Shown one piece after another: positions 16,488 to 24,067 of a stretch of 64,000 bases of DNA. The position numbers were made by a program, and so were the translations under genes. Source of the DNA: Maribacter cobaltidurans (GTDB lineage Bacteria; Bacteroidota; Bacteroidia; Flavobacteriales; Flavobacteriaceae); contig NZ_CP022957.1 in NCBI RefSeq assembly GCF_002269385.1, positions 3,525,001-3,589,000 on the forward strand. Reading direction: 5' to 3'. The notes below the pieces were generated by a model that saw nothing but the letters and a program-made list of their open reading frames with translations, made no database searches and had not been told where the DNA came from. The number at the start of each line of letters is the position of its first letter. Within the stretch, counting starts at the first letter, position 1.

Positions 16488-17492
16488 TTAGTTGTCCTTG
16501 AACGACAAGTATGGCCTGGCTATATTTCTAGGGTCCATGCAAATATGGTTGATATCGTATGGTTTCCTATTTTGGACCACTCCATAAACGGTTCTTAAAA
16601 TTTTATTGGACACATTGTTCATTATCAGGAAATAAGGTTTTCCCTCAAGTTTTTTACGTTGTGCATACAGACTATACTCCTTATTGTGCGCCACGGCAGT
16701 CTTGGCGGCTAGGAACAACAATGATTTTAGTTTTTTGTCGGCTAGATGACTGGTCTTGGACTTCATGGACGTTTTTCCGGAGGAATTTGGATATGGGCAT
16801 ACCCCGGCAAAGGCCGCAGCCTTTTTGGCCGTTGTAATACGTTTGAAGTTTTCAGTTTTGATGATCAGATTGTTTGCGATTACCGGGCCAATGCCTTTGA
16901 TACTTGTAATAAGCTTGTAGTTATCCTTTAAATCGGAATCGCTCTGAACGATTTTTTCGATTTCCTTTTCGATGGACCCAATTTCAATTTCCACATTCAT
17001 AATGGCTCTCTGATAGCTTCTATGAGCCACAATACTCTGTGAAGGACCATGCTTTCTTGTTTTCATTCCCAATAAAAGGGATGTTCTGTTCTTTGACAAC
17101 TGTTCCCGCAAACTATAAAGTTCCTTGAGCTCTTTGACCGACTCGGGCTTTGGCTCTGTTAAGTGCAATTCTTCAGTGAACCTCTCACCGTATTTCCTGA
17201 TACGATAAGCATCCTTCGAATCACTCTTTCCCCGTTGCAACCCCAAGCTATGCTTAATGTTATAGCCGGAGACCAATGCTATTTTGACTTGGAACTGGTA
17301 ACAGAGATGAACTAACAGGTCTCCATAAGTTCCCGTATGTTCAGCTACCAGGATACAGTTATCTTCAACTTGTTTCAAAAAGCTGCAGATACCCTTAAAG
17401 TCATTTTTTACAATCCTTTTTTTCTCCTCACCTGTAATAACATAGCTTACGTCAAATTTCTCTTTGGACAGGTCGATTCCATATATTTTCAT
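16488..17492 (-). CDS. IS110-family transposase
   Basis: 334-aa transposase. The N-terminal RuvC-like DEDD domain begins MKIYGIDLSKEKFDV with the second acid in EHTGTYG and the later GKSDSKDA block. The C-terminal IS116/IS110/IS902 domain shows IKGIGPVIANN and FAGVCPYPNSSGKT. Length is typical and the frame is intact, so it may be active. IS110 elements lack terminal inverted repeats, so the exact ends are not visible. It lies between the mer-like operon and the DUF932 gene. Confidence 0.92.
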   Translation of the reverse strand: MKIYGIDLSKEKFDVSYVITGEEKKRIVKNDFKGICSFLKQVEDNCILVAEHTGTYGDLLVHLCYQFQVKIALVSGYNIKHSLGLQRGKSDSKDAYRIRKYGERFTEELHLTEPKPESVKELKELYSLREQLSKNRTSLLLGMKTRKHGPSQSIVAHRSYQRAIMNVEIEIGSIEKEIEKIVQSDSDLKDNYKLITSIKGIGPVIANNLIIKTENFKRITTAKKAAAFAGVCPYPNSSGKTSMKSKTSHLADKKLKSLLFLAAKTAVAHNKEYSLYAQRKKLEGKPYFLIMNNVSNKILRTVYGVVQNRKPYDINHICMDPRNIARPYLSFKDN

Positions 17493-17791
17493 AATAAGTG
17501 TTTTTGATGTTCCTTTTGAGCGGCTTAAATCGTTAGTGGGTTATGCCCGTAATACTCTCTGGCTTAGGCTCAAATAACTTACCGTACTTAATATAAATAG
17601 TAGATTTCCTCTATTCCGTTTCTAAAGCTATTGCAGTAAGTGGAACTATTAATTTCAAGATAGAACTGTATCTGTTCTAACAATATTATTTCTATCGGCT
17701 AAGTAACGATATCCGTTTCCTTTTGAGCCGAGATTTTATCTTCCGTTTGGTTCTAGCTTAAATATTTATTGTTTAACTAAAATCAAATGTT
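17493..17791. other. Non-coding region between IS110 transposase and DUF932 gene
   Basis: It holds no gene. CCTTTTGAGC occurs twice (near 17511 and 17718), and the 3' part reads TTATTGTTTAACTAAAAT before the DUF932 start. The right end of the IS110 element, or of the mer insertion, should lie here. Confidence 0.35.
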
Positions 17792-18628
17792 ATGTATTTA
17801 TCAAATTTACAGCAGGATGACATCTTCGTTCCATCAGAAATGAAATCCTTGAAAAGCCTGACCCAGATGGAATCCCGACGGGGACTTGAAAATGCCATAA
17901 TTTCCAATGGTAAAATTGTCAACGTAATATCAAACAGCTACGGCCACGTACCCAATGAGCTCTTCTTCAAGAAAGCCGAAGAAATGTTGACCGATGCCAA
18001 GCTGAATTATCAGAAACGAACGATCAACAGGGATGACAGGTCATTTATAACCGATTTTATCATCGATGACAACAGCCAATTCTCGGTCAAGAATGAAAAA
18101 GACCTGATATTGCCAATGCTGCGGTTCAAGAATTCCTATGATGGTAGCGAAAAGACATCGGGACATTTTGGCTTTTATAGGGAGGTTTGCTCCAATGGCC
18201 TGCACGTTTCACAGGCCGAAATCGAGTTCGCCATCAAGCATAGTAAGAACAATACCGACCTGATAATGCCAAGGTTGAATAATCTGTTCGATAAGTTCGT
18301 AGATAATGAATTCTACACGATTACTGAGAAGTTCGACAGAATGAGGGAATTTCAAATCATCGACACCAAAGAATTTGTAAGGAAAATTCTGGAAAGCACT
18401 AAATTGTTCCGGTATGAATGTAGCGATAAGAACAACGATCCTTCAAAGAAATCCCGTGAAGTCCTTGAAATTTTGGATAATGAAGCGTTGTTGCTCAATG
18501 AAGCTCCAAATTTGTGGATAGGCTATAATGCTTTTAATCAAATGCTTCACAATACATTGAAGAAAAGCTTTTCACAACAGGAACGCTTGGACAAAAAACT
18601 GTTCGATGCCGTTTATGAAATGGCTTAA
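17792..18628 (+). CDS. DUF932-like protein (element 2 copy)
   Basis: 278-aa homolog of the protein at 9097-9933 with the same DUF932-like blocks (SYGHVPNELFFKKAEEML, RFKNSYDGSEKTSGHFGFYREVCSNGL). Its usual upstream partner, the 135-aa gene, is 2.8 kb away because of the mer/IS110 insertion. It may therefore depend on a promoter inside the inserted DNA or on its short own leader. It is followed directly by the cargo slot marked by repeat copies A, B and C. Confidence 0.82.
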   Translation: MYLSNLQQDDIFVPSEMKSLKSLTQMESRRGLENAIISNGKIVNVISNSYGHVPNELFFKKAEEMLTDAKLNYQKRTINRDDRSFITDFIIDDNSQFSVKNEKDLILPMLRFKNSYDGSEKTSGHFGFYREVCSNGLHVSQAEIEFAIKHSKNNTDLIMPRLNNLFDKFVDNEFYTITEKFDRMREFQIIDTKEFVRKILESTKLFRYECSDKNNDPSKKSREVLEILDNEALLLNEAPNLWIGYNAFNQMLHNTLKKSFSQQERLDKKLFDAVYEMA

Positions 18629-18702
18629 TGCCGATAAAGGTTTATCCAGTACCTTAAACTGGATTTTTTTTATTCTGAGCGAAAGAGTTTATTTGGAAAG
18701 TT

Positions 18703-18932
18703 GGTTTTGCAATCCCATTCAGCATATTCCCCTGCATTTCGCGAAATGCTACATTCCGGGCAAAGAACTTTCCTAACAAGATCTTGGACACAACCCCAAA
18801 GCTTCCGATTCCCATTCCACTTGCCCGCTTGTTCCCGAGAAAAGTCGGGAAGCGGCCAAACTCCATTCCCATCTACACCTTTGAAGTCAAGTCCGCTTTA
18901 AACCCTACTTCAAGAGGATAATGCGTTTTCAT
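18703..18932 (+). repeat. ~200-bp dispersed repeat, copy A
   Basis: Shares long blocks with copy B: CAGC..ATTCCCCTGCATTT, GTCTTGGAC.CAAC (here ATCTTGGACACAAC), CAAACTCCATTCC.ATCTACAC and GAAGTCAAGTCCGCTTTA. It contains the palindrome GCATTTCGCGAAATGC and a central hairpin (TTCCCGAGAAAAGTCGGGAA). With copy B it brackets the DUF1259 lipoprotein gene. Confidence 0.7.
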
Positions 18933-19018
18933 ATTTCAGAGCGGAATTTCTGCATTGGCAGAACTGTTTTTATGATTTAATCATAACTTTTCTTAACTTT
19001 AAAAAAATCATTTTCAAG

Positions 19019-19966
19019 ATGAAAAAGCTACTGATTGTATTAAGTATTTTGGGATTATTAGTTGCCTGCAATAATCGCAATGAAAAACCCAAAGAAGATA
19101 AAAACCCAAAAATTGAAAAATCTGTTTCTCGGGATTCAATGAATTTGGTTCAGCAAAATTCATTTAATGTTAATGAAATAGACGGTTTCTGGAACAAAAA
19201 ACTTGCGGACAATAAAGAATTTTACAAAGTTACCTTTCCCCGTACCGATATTCACCTAAAAATTGATGGGGTGTCTGTGGAGGCGGGCTTGGCTTATACT
19301 TCCTGGATAGCCTACCGCCCAATGGGGAAGAATACGCAAATTATGGGGGATATGGTTTTGTTGGACAACGAAATTCCCAAGGTCATACCTTATTTAAAAG
19401 AAAACGGCATTTTAATAACCGCCGTTCATAACCATTTGTTACGGGAACAACCACGGCTGATTTATATGCACATCGCGGGAAATGGTGATGCTTTGGAGCT
19501 ATCTAAAATTATGAAAGGTGCCTACGCGCTTACCGCCACGCCATTGACCGAAACATCAAATAAAAACGAAAACAAGGGAATGGATTGGGCTCCGGTTAAG
19601 AAGATCCTGGGGGAGAATGGCAAAGAAGGTGGAAATTTATTGAAATATGGTTTCCCCAGGAAAGGGGCTATTACTATGAACGGCAACACTATGCCTTCAA
19701 CATTTGGGATTGCCACCGCAATTGGCTTTCAGGCCATCAATAAAAACGAGGCTGTTATCACGGGCGATTTTGTAATGAAGGCTGAAGAAGTAAATGCGGT
19801 CATTACAGAATTGGCAAAAAACAATATTGAAGTTGCAGCACTCCATAACCATATGCTTTTTGAGAAGCCCCGATTGTTTTATATGCATTTTTGGGCCAAG
19901 GGAAACCCGGAAGAACTTGCAAAAGGATTTAAGGCTGCATTAGATCAGACTTCTTCCGTGCAATAA
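19019..19966 (+). CDS. DUF1259-like lipoprotein (LppY/LpqO-type)
   Basis: 315-aa lipoprotein with a signal peptide ending LLVAC (Cys17). Two internal repeats each carry a similar motif, AVHNHLLREQPRLIYMH and ALHNHMLFEKPRLFYMH, which marks the DUF1259/LppY-LpqO family. Histidine clusters suggest metal or small-ligand binding at the cell surface, but no function is known. It is the cargo between direct repeat copies A and B in element 2. Confidence 0.85.
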   Translation: MKKLLIVLSILGLLVACNNRNEKPKEDKNPKIEKSVSRDSMNLVQQNSFNVNEIDGFWNKKLADNKEFYKVTFPRTDIHLKIDGVSVEAGLAYTSWIAYRPMGKNTQIMGDMVLLDNEIPKVIPYLKENGILITAVHNHLLREQPRLIYMHIAGNGDALELSKIMKGAYALTATPLTETSNKNENKGMDWAPVKKILGENGKEGGNLLKYGFPRKGAITMNGNTMPSTFGIATAIGFQAINKNEAVITGDFVMKAEEVNAVITELAKNNIEVAALHNHMLFEKPRLFYMHFWAKGNPEELAKGFKAALDQTSSVQ

Positions 19967-20032
19967 TTCGGAAAAACCCGAAATGGCCGGTAAAAATTAC
20001 TGCGGTATTGTTCCCCAATGCAGCGATATAAA

Positions 20033-20188
20033 TTATTTGTTGATTGTTGTATAACTTATTCGACCTCTCACTTCAGATAAAGTAACTGTTGCAATTAATT
20101 TAAGTGAATTGCTTTGATCCTGTGCCTTACATCCATTAAACAAGAGAAGGAACAAAAAGGAAAAATTTAGAATTACTTTGGTTTTCAT
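20033..20188 (-). CDS. Putative small lipoprotein (51 aa)
   Basis: MKTKVILNF... with a hydrophobic stretch and a lipobox LFNGC (Cys20), then a short mature part ending in SYTTINK. It lies convergent to the DUF1259 gene within the same repeat-bracketed cargo. The short mature region suggests either a small surface lipoprotein or a truncated gene. Confidence 0.45.
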   Translation of the reverse strand: MKTKVILNFSFLFLLLFNGCKAQDQSNSLKLIATVTLSEVRGRISYTTINK

Positions 20189-20346
20189 TCATTGAAATTT
20201 AATGGCTTGGGACCATCTTGTCTTACTGTTTTCATATTCCCTTCAAGTCGTTTGAATCCCTACAAGATACAAATTTATAAGCCCAAATTCCAAAAAAAGT
20301 TATGAGTCAACTTCCCTTTTAATCCGAGGTTATTGGCACCATTAAA

Positions 20347-20577
20347 TGGCAGTTTCATCCCACTCAGCCCATTCCCCTGCATTTTGCGAAATGCTCCCTT
20401 CCGGGAAAAGCGCTTCATTACAAAGGTCTTGGACCCAACTCCAAAGCCTCCGGTTCCCATTTCCCTTGCCCGCTTGTTCCCAAGAAAATTCGGGAAGCGG
20501 TCAAACTCCATTCCTATCTACACTTTTGAAGTCAAGTCCGCTTTACATCCTACTTCAAGGGGATAATCCGTTTTCAT
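20347..20577 (+). repeat. ~200-bp dispersed repeat, copy B
   Basis: Closest to copy A, in the same orientation, with the variant palindrome GCATTTTGCGAAATGC and a different central hairpin (TTCCCAAGAAAATTCGGGAA). Copy C follows without a gap. Confidence 0.7.
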
Positions 20578-20760
20578 AGGACGGTCAGCACATTGCCTCT
20601 TCATTCCGCAAAAAGCTGCATTCCGGGCAAAGCGCTTTCCTACAATGGTCTTGGACACAACTCTAAAGATTCCGATTTCCATTGCGTTAACCCTGCCTGA
20701 AAAATGGCAGGGACACTTCATTCCCAATCTACATCTTTAAAGTTAAGTCCGCCTGATAGG
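20578..20760 (+). repeat. ~200-bp dispersed repeat, copy C
   Basis: A more diverged third copy sharing GCATTCCGGGCAAAGCGCTTTCCTA, ATGGTCTTGGACACAACTC and TTAAGTCCGCC in the same order, with a central hairpin CCCTGCC..GGCAGGG. Copies B and C are tandem. Confidence 0.65.
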
Positions 20761-20950
20761 AATTCCATTTATCATTTAGTCCCACTTCCTATGTTTTGGT
20801 ACTTCACAAAAGTCATTTAGAAATACTCCCGAGCCACCGCTGTCCCTACCGTTTTTTTGTAAGCAAAATACCAACATTTGGAAGTTAAACGGAGTGCATA
20901 ACCGGTCGTGCCTCCCTTTTATAACTCCTTATTAATTCCAAATATTGAAA

Positions 20951-21163
20951 ATGTATCAGCAACAAAAAAAGGTAACAGCGGACGGCTCTATGGGAAGTAA
21001 ATCTAAATCGAAAATTATGAAATCTTACAAAAACATCAAAAAGGAAGCGGGACTAAAAAAACAAAAAAAGGAAAACGCTCTGGATATAATAAGTAAATCA
21101 CTTCAAAAAAACATAAACGCAAACTATCCGAAGGGTTCGGGTAGCATTTTAATTAATCTTTAA
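20951..21163 (+). CDS. Small basic protein (70 aa)
   Basis: Very lysine- and serine-rich protein (MYQQQKKVTADGSMGSKSKSKIMK...) with no hydrophobic core. It ends 11 bp before the ssb start, so it may be the first gene of the ssb group. Such composition suggests nucleic-acid binding, or a non-functional frame. No equivalent is found before ssb in element 1. Confidence 0.4.
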   Translation: MYQQQKKVTADGSMGSKSKSKIMKSYKNIKKEAGLKKQKKENALDIISKSLQKNINANYPKGSGSILINL

Positions 21164-21173
21164 ATTTTTTATT

Positions 21174-21530
21174 ATGAGCACTTTAAAAAATCACGTACAG
21201 TTGATCGGAAACGTTGGCCAAGAGCCACAGATCACGAACCTTGAAAGCGGTAAAAAGGTAGCCCGTCTTTCACTCGCCACGAACGAGTATTACAAAGATG
21301 CCAAAGGCGAGAAAGTCCAAAGTACCGAATGGCACACGATTGTGGCCTGGGGCAAAACTGCCGAAATCATCGAGAAATATGCCGGAAAGGGCAAGGAAAT
21401 CGGGGTAACGGGAAAACTAAAATCCCGAAGCTACGAGGACAAGGACGGTATCAAAAGATACGTTACCGAAGTGGAAGCCAACGAAATCCTTTTGTTGGGA
21501 GCTAAAAACGGTACTAATTCTGCCGAGTAA
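21174..21530 (+). CDS. ssb: Single-stranded DNA-binding protein (element 2 copy)
   Basis: 118-aa OB-fold SSB nearly identical in pattern to the 2842-3177 protein (HVQLIGNVGQEPQITNLESGKK, TEWHTIVAWGKTAEIIEKYAGKG, YVTEVEANEILLLG). It leads the gene group that precedes the oriT-like region and is followed by a conserved hairpin. It likely protects transferred single strands during conjugation. Confidence 0.95.
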   Translation: MSTLKNHVQLIGNVGQEPQITNLESGKKVARLSLATNEYYKDAKGEKVQSTEWHTIVAWGKTAEIIEKYAGKGKEIGVTGKLKSRSYEDKDGIKRYVTEVEANEILLLGAKNGTNSAE

Positions 21531-21541
21531 TCTAAAATTAA

Positions 21542-21578
21542 AGAGGGCGTTCCTCTCGAAAGTTGCGCCCTCTTTTTC
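21542..21578 (+). terminator. Conserved hairpin downstream of ssb (element 2)
   Basis: AGAGGGCG pairs with CGCCCTCT, followed by TTTTT. Compared with the element 1 hairpin, one base pair has changed on both sides (T-A to C-G), so pairing is under selection. Confidence 0.75.
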
Positions 21579-21605
21579 ATTATTAACACTTTAAATAAAT
21601 TTAAA

Positions 21606-21986
21606 ATGAAAGCACAAGTTAAAGAAATCAAAGACGGATTACAACATTTTCACGGATCGGAAACCGTGTTTCAAATCCCATTATTAAGAACCCGTTACAC
21701 CAACGGACTGAAATATTTGGCGGAAGCTGCGGAATGTTTTTGGTTGATAACCGATACCTCTGCATTTGCGAAAACCTTGATGGATAAAAGCTATTTTATA
21801 ACCATCGACTTTCAAAGGTTGCCCAAGGAAAGACAGGATTATTCTGGGTACGAAGCCGAGATAACGTACAGCGATGGAAACGGGAACATTTTTGGAAAAC
21901 ACGGCTATCGAATAACGGATTTTCCACTTGATGAACTGCGGTTATTTTTTGTGGATAATACGTTGATGTTACCGAACGAATATTAA
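21606..21986 (+). CDS. DUF6876-like protein
   Basis: 126-aa soluble protein. TRYTNGLKYLAEAAECFWLITD followed by a basic/aromatic C-terminal half resembles the DUF6876 family found on Bacteroidetes mobile elements; this is my recognition of pattern, not a search. It occupies the backbone slot taken by the RadC-like and 35-aa genes in element 1. Function unknown. Confidence 0.65.
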   Translation: MKAQVKEIKDGLQHFHGSETVFQIPLLRTRYTNGLKYLAEAAECFWLITDTSAFAKTLMDKSYFITIDFQRLPKERQDYSGYEAEITYSDGNGNIFGKHGYRITDFPLDELRLFFVDNTLMLPNEY

Positions 21987-22008
21987 CCCATTCAAAAACC
22001 TAAAAATT

Positions 22009-22206
22009 ATGATCTACTTAAATTTTTCAGACCTGAACGGGGAAGCCCAAGAACGTCTTTTGGAAAGTTCAAAAAAGGACGTTGAGCATAAATTTGGCGA
22101 TGATATTCGAAACTATGCAAAGGAGCATTGCACCAATTTTGAGGTGATGATCGAAGAGGAGGCACTTCGGAATCTATACAGTTATACCTATGTGTTTAAT
22201 ATCTGA
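22009..22206 (+). CDS. Conserved small backbone protein (65 aa, element 2 copy)
   Basis: Homolog of the protein at 1993-2190 (SDLNGEAQERLLESSKKDVEHKFGDDIRNYAKEH versus the matching segment there). It is the last gene before the oriT-like region in both elements and is followed by a terminator. The helical, charged sequence gives no clue to function. Confidence 0.78.
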   Translation: MIYLNFSDLNGEAQERLLESSKKDVEHKFGDDIRNYAKEHCTNFEVMIEEEALRNLYSYTYVFNI

Positions 22207-22225
22207 AATTATCCAAATATGAACG

Positions 22226-22258
22226 GAAAGACCTTTGAAATTTCAAGGGTCTTTTTTC
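22226..22258 (+). terminator. Terminator after the 65-aa gene (element 2)
   Basis: AGACCTTTGAAA / TTTCAAGGGTCT stem followed by six Ts. It is positioned like the terminator at 1943-1971 in element 1 and isolates the oriT region from upstream transcription. Confidence 0.8.
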
Positions 22259-22342
22259 ATTCTGTTGACATCAATTCAATAAAAAGCCTTATCTTTATTT
22301 CGCTGAAATTCAGCATTCAATTTTACGCAGGGGTATCCCATT

Positions 22343-22353
22343 TTTGACTTTCG
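22343..22353 (+). promoter_or_regulatory. TTTGACTTTCG motif upstream of oriT-like site
   Basis: It lies ~92 bp before the oriT-like hairpin at 22445, similar to the placement in elements 1 and 3. Confidence 0.4.
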
Positions 22354-22444
22354 CCGATAACCCTGCCCATCGAAAAATTACATAACGGGAAATCTTTTCC
22401 CTGAAATTGGCAATTGGCATTTAGCCAAATTGTACGAAATTTTT

Positions 22445-22501
22445 GTCCCGCCGGGCGGGACGAAAAGGAGTAGCAAGAGGGTAACACGCGATGCGATGTT
22501 A
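22445..22501 (+). other. Candidate origin of transfer (oriT), element 2
   Basis: Hairpin GTCCCGCC-G-GGCGGGAC (22445-22461), 11 nt, core GCAAGAGGGT (22473-22482), then inverted repeat TAACACGC / GCGATGTTA (22482-22501). It lies 137 bp upstream of the BfmA-like gene and relaxase. The longer first stem and altered second stem relative to element 1 keep base pairing. Confidence 0.65.
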
Positions 22502-22573
22502 AGCATTCCTATTCCTTATTAATCATCTGATTTTTAGACACTTAAAAATTATCCGATTATTTAGATTTCTACA

Positions 22574-22628
22574 ATTTGCGACAAATGCCACGTGAACGCC
22601 CATTTTTAGATAGGAATTTGCGACAAAT
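22574..22628 (+). promoter_or_regulatory. Paired palindromic operators upstream of BfmA-like gene (element 2)
   Basis: The palindrome ATTTG-CGA-CAAAT occurs at 22574-22586 and again, identically, at 22616-22628, 42 bp apart and ending 9 bp before the start codon. Element 1 has a different palindrome pair at the same 42-bp spacing. The position over the promoter/leader suggests repression by the BfmA-like protein. Confidence 0.55.
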
Positions 22629-22637
22629 CGGCGAAAT

Positions 22638-23018
22638 ATGGATTCATTTATCGGCATCAGATTCAAAAAGGAAACGGCGAAACGTTTCCAGCAATTTTCA
22701 AGAATACACTTCAAATCGCACACCGAGGCAATGGCCACGATGCTCGATTTTTTCTTCTACAACGAAATCTCGCCACGGGAAAAACTGGGCCCGACCGGAA
22801 GGACGATCGAGGCCAATTTAAAGAAACGGATCAATGCGGTAATCGCCATTATGCGGGATATGGAAAAGACCCAGACCAAACCCACCGTGGCGATGATCGA
22901 ATCTCTTTTTCAGACCGAAGAACCTGTGAAAAAACCGTTGATCCTGGAGAAAAGATTTGCGGAAGAAAAGAAGAAGGTACGCTTTCGCGAAAAACGAAAT
23001 CCTAATAACGAACTGTAA
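22638..23018 (+). CDS. BfmA/BtgA-like mobilization accessory protein (element 2)
   Basis: 126-aa basic protein starting MDSFIGIRFKKETAKRFQQFSR. It aligns with the N-terminal two thirds of the 178-aa element 1 protein (LKKRINAVIAIMRDMEKTQTKPT) but lacks its coiled-coil tail. It probably binds oriT and its own promoter and supports the relaxase encoded 11 bp downstream. Confidence 0.78.
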   Translation: MDSFIGIRFKKETAKRFQQFSRIHFKSHTEAMATMLDFFFYNEISPREKLGPTGRTIEANLKKRINAVIAIMRDMEKTQTKPTVAMIESLFQTEEPVKKPLILEKRFAEEKKKVRFREKRNPNNEL

Positions 23019-23029
23019 AATTTTGAGCT

Positions 23030-24061
23030 ATGTACATCACGATCACACCTCAAAAATTGGGCGGGAACTACTCCCAAAGTTCCGTCGATTTTGTGGGCTA
23101 TCTGGAAAAGGAAAACCAAGGTCTGGAGCAGGAGGATATGGAACATTTTTTCAATCAATATTACGATGAAATTTCAGCCGAGGAAGTGGTAAAGGAAATT
23201 GATGGAAACGGTGCCAAACTGAAAAAGAAAGAACCGAAATTTTATTCGATTACCGTCAGTCCTTCCAAATGCGAATTGAACAGGTTACAGAACAGCAGCG
23301 AAGATCTCAAAAAGTATACCCGTGAACTGATGAAGGATTATGTGGCATTCTTCAACCGGGAAATCAATGGGCGACCTGTAAACATAAATGATGTGAAGTA
23401 TTACGCTAAAATAGAGCATCAACGAATGTTTAAGGGGACAGACAAACAGATCAGGGAAAATCAACCCTTTGCCACCAAAATACTTCAGCTAAAGAATGAA
23501 ATCCGAAATATTGAAAATGGCTCGATGGAAGGAAGTGTCAGAAAGCGGGAAAGGCAAATCGCAAAATTAGAAAAGCAGGCCCCGCACCAACAGGACGGGA
23601 AACGGATTGTGCAGGGAATGTCCAAAGCCGGAAGCCAAAGCCATATCCACATTATCGTAAGCCGCAAGGATGCCAGCAACTCGTTCAGCCTTTCGCCCGG
23701 GAGCAAATACAAAGCTTCCAATGTTGAGATGAGAGGAAAAAAGGTCAAACGGGGCTTTGACAGGGACAGATTTTTTGAGCAAGCGGAAAAAACCTTTGAC
23801 AAAACTTTTGGCTATCAGCGGAACTTTGCGGAAACCTATAAGGCCCGAAAGGATTTTATCAAAAATCCCAAAATCTATTTTGCTTCCCTAATGAAATTGC
23901 CCACCAATGAAAAGGTGATCGCTTTCAAGCTGATGCGGGAAACGGGCCTCCCGATAATGCCAAGCATCCCGACCAATCAGGCACAGTTTGCCCTAAAAGC
24001 TTTCAACAAGCTGCGCAAGGGTTTGGATGTGGCAATTAAATCAAGTTCAATCGGTATTTAA
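23030..24061 (+). CDS. Relaxase / mobilization protein (MobB-like)
   Basis: 343-aa relaxase. The histidine motif HIHIIVSRKD at residues 205-214 is the expected metal-binding motif of the relaxase/mobilization nuclease fold, with the likely catalytic tyrosine in the N-terminal region (Y2 or nearby Tyr residues). It would nick oriT and pilot the strand. It lies between BfmA-like and coupling ATPase genes on one strand. The N-terminal 316 residues match the truncated relaxase at the left edge of the window. Confidence 0.88.
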   Translation: MYITITPQKLGGNYSQSSVDFVGYLEKENQGLEQEDMEHFFNQYYDEISAEEVVKEIDGNGAKLKKKEPKFYSITVSPSKCELNRLQNSSEDLKKYTRELMKDYVAFFNREINGRPVNINDVKYYAKIEHQRMFKGTDKQIRENQPFATKILQLKNEIRNIENGSMEGSVRKRERQIAKLEKQAPHQQDGKRIVQGMSKAGSQSHIHIIVSRKDASNSFSLSPGSKYKASNVEMRGKKVKRGFDRDRFFEQAEKTFDKTFGYQRNFAETYKARKDFIKNPKIYFASLMKLPTNEKVIAFKLMRETGLPIMPSIPTNQAQFALKAFNKLRKGLDVAIKSSSIGI

Positions 24062-24067
24062 ATTAGG

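Noticed and set aside
16422..17791. Terminal inverted repeats of the IS element
   Set aside because: IS110 elements lack such repeats; only a repeated CCTTTTGAGC on one side was seen, which does not mark the ends.
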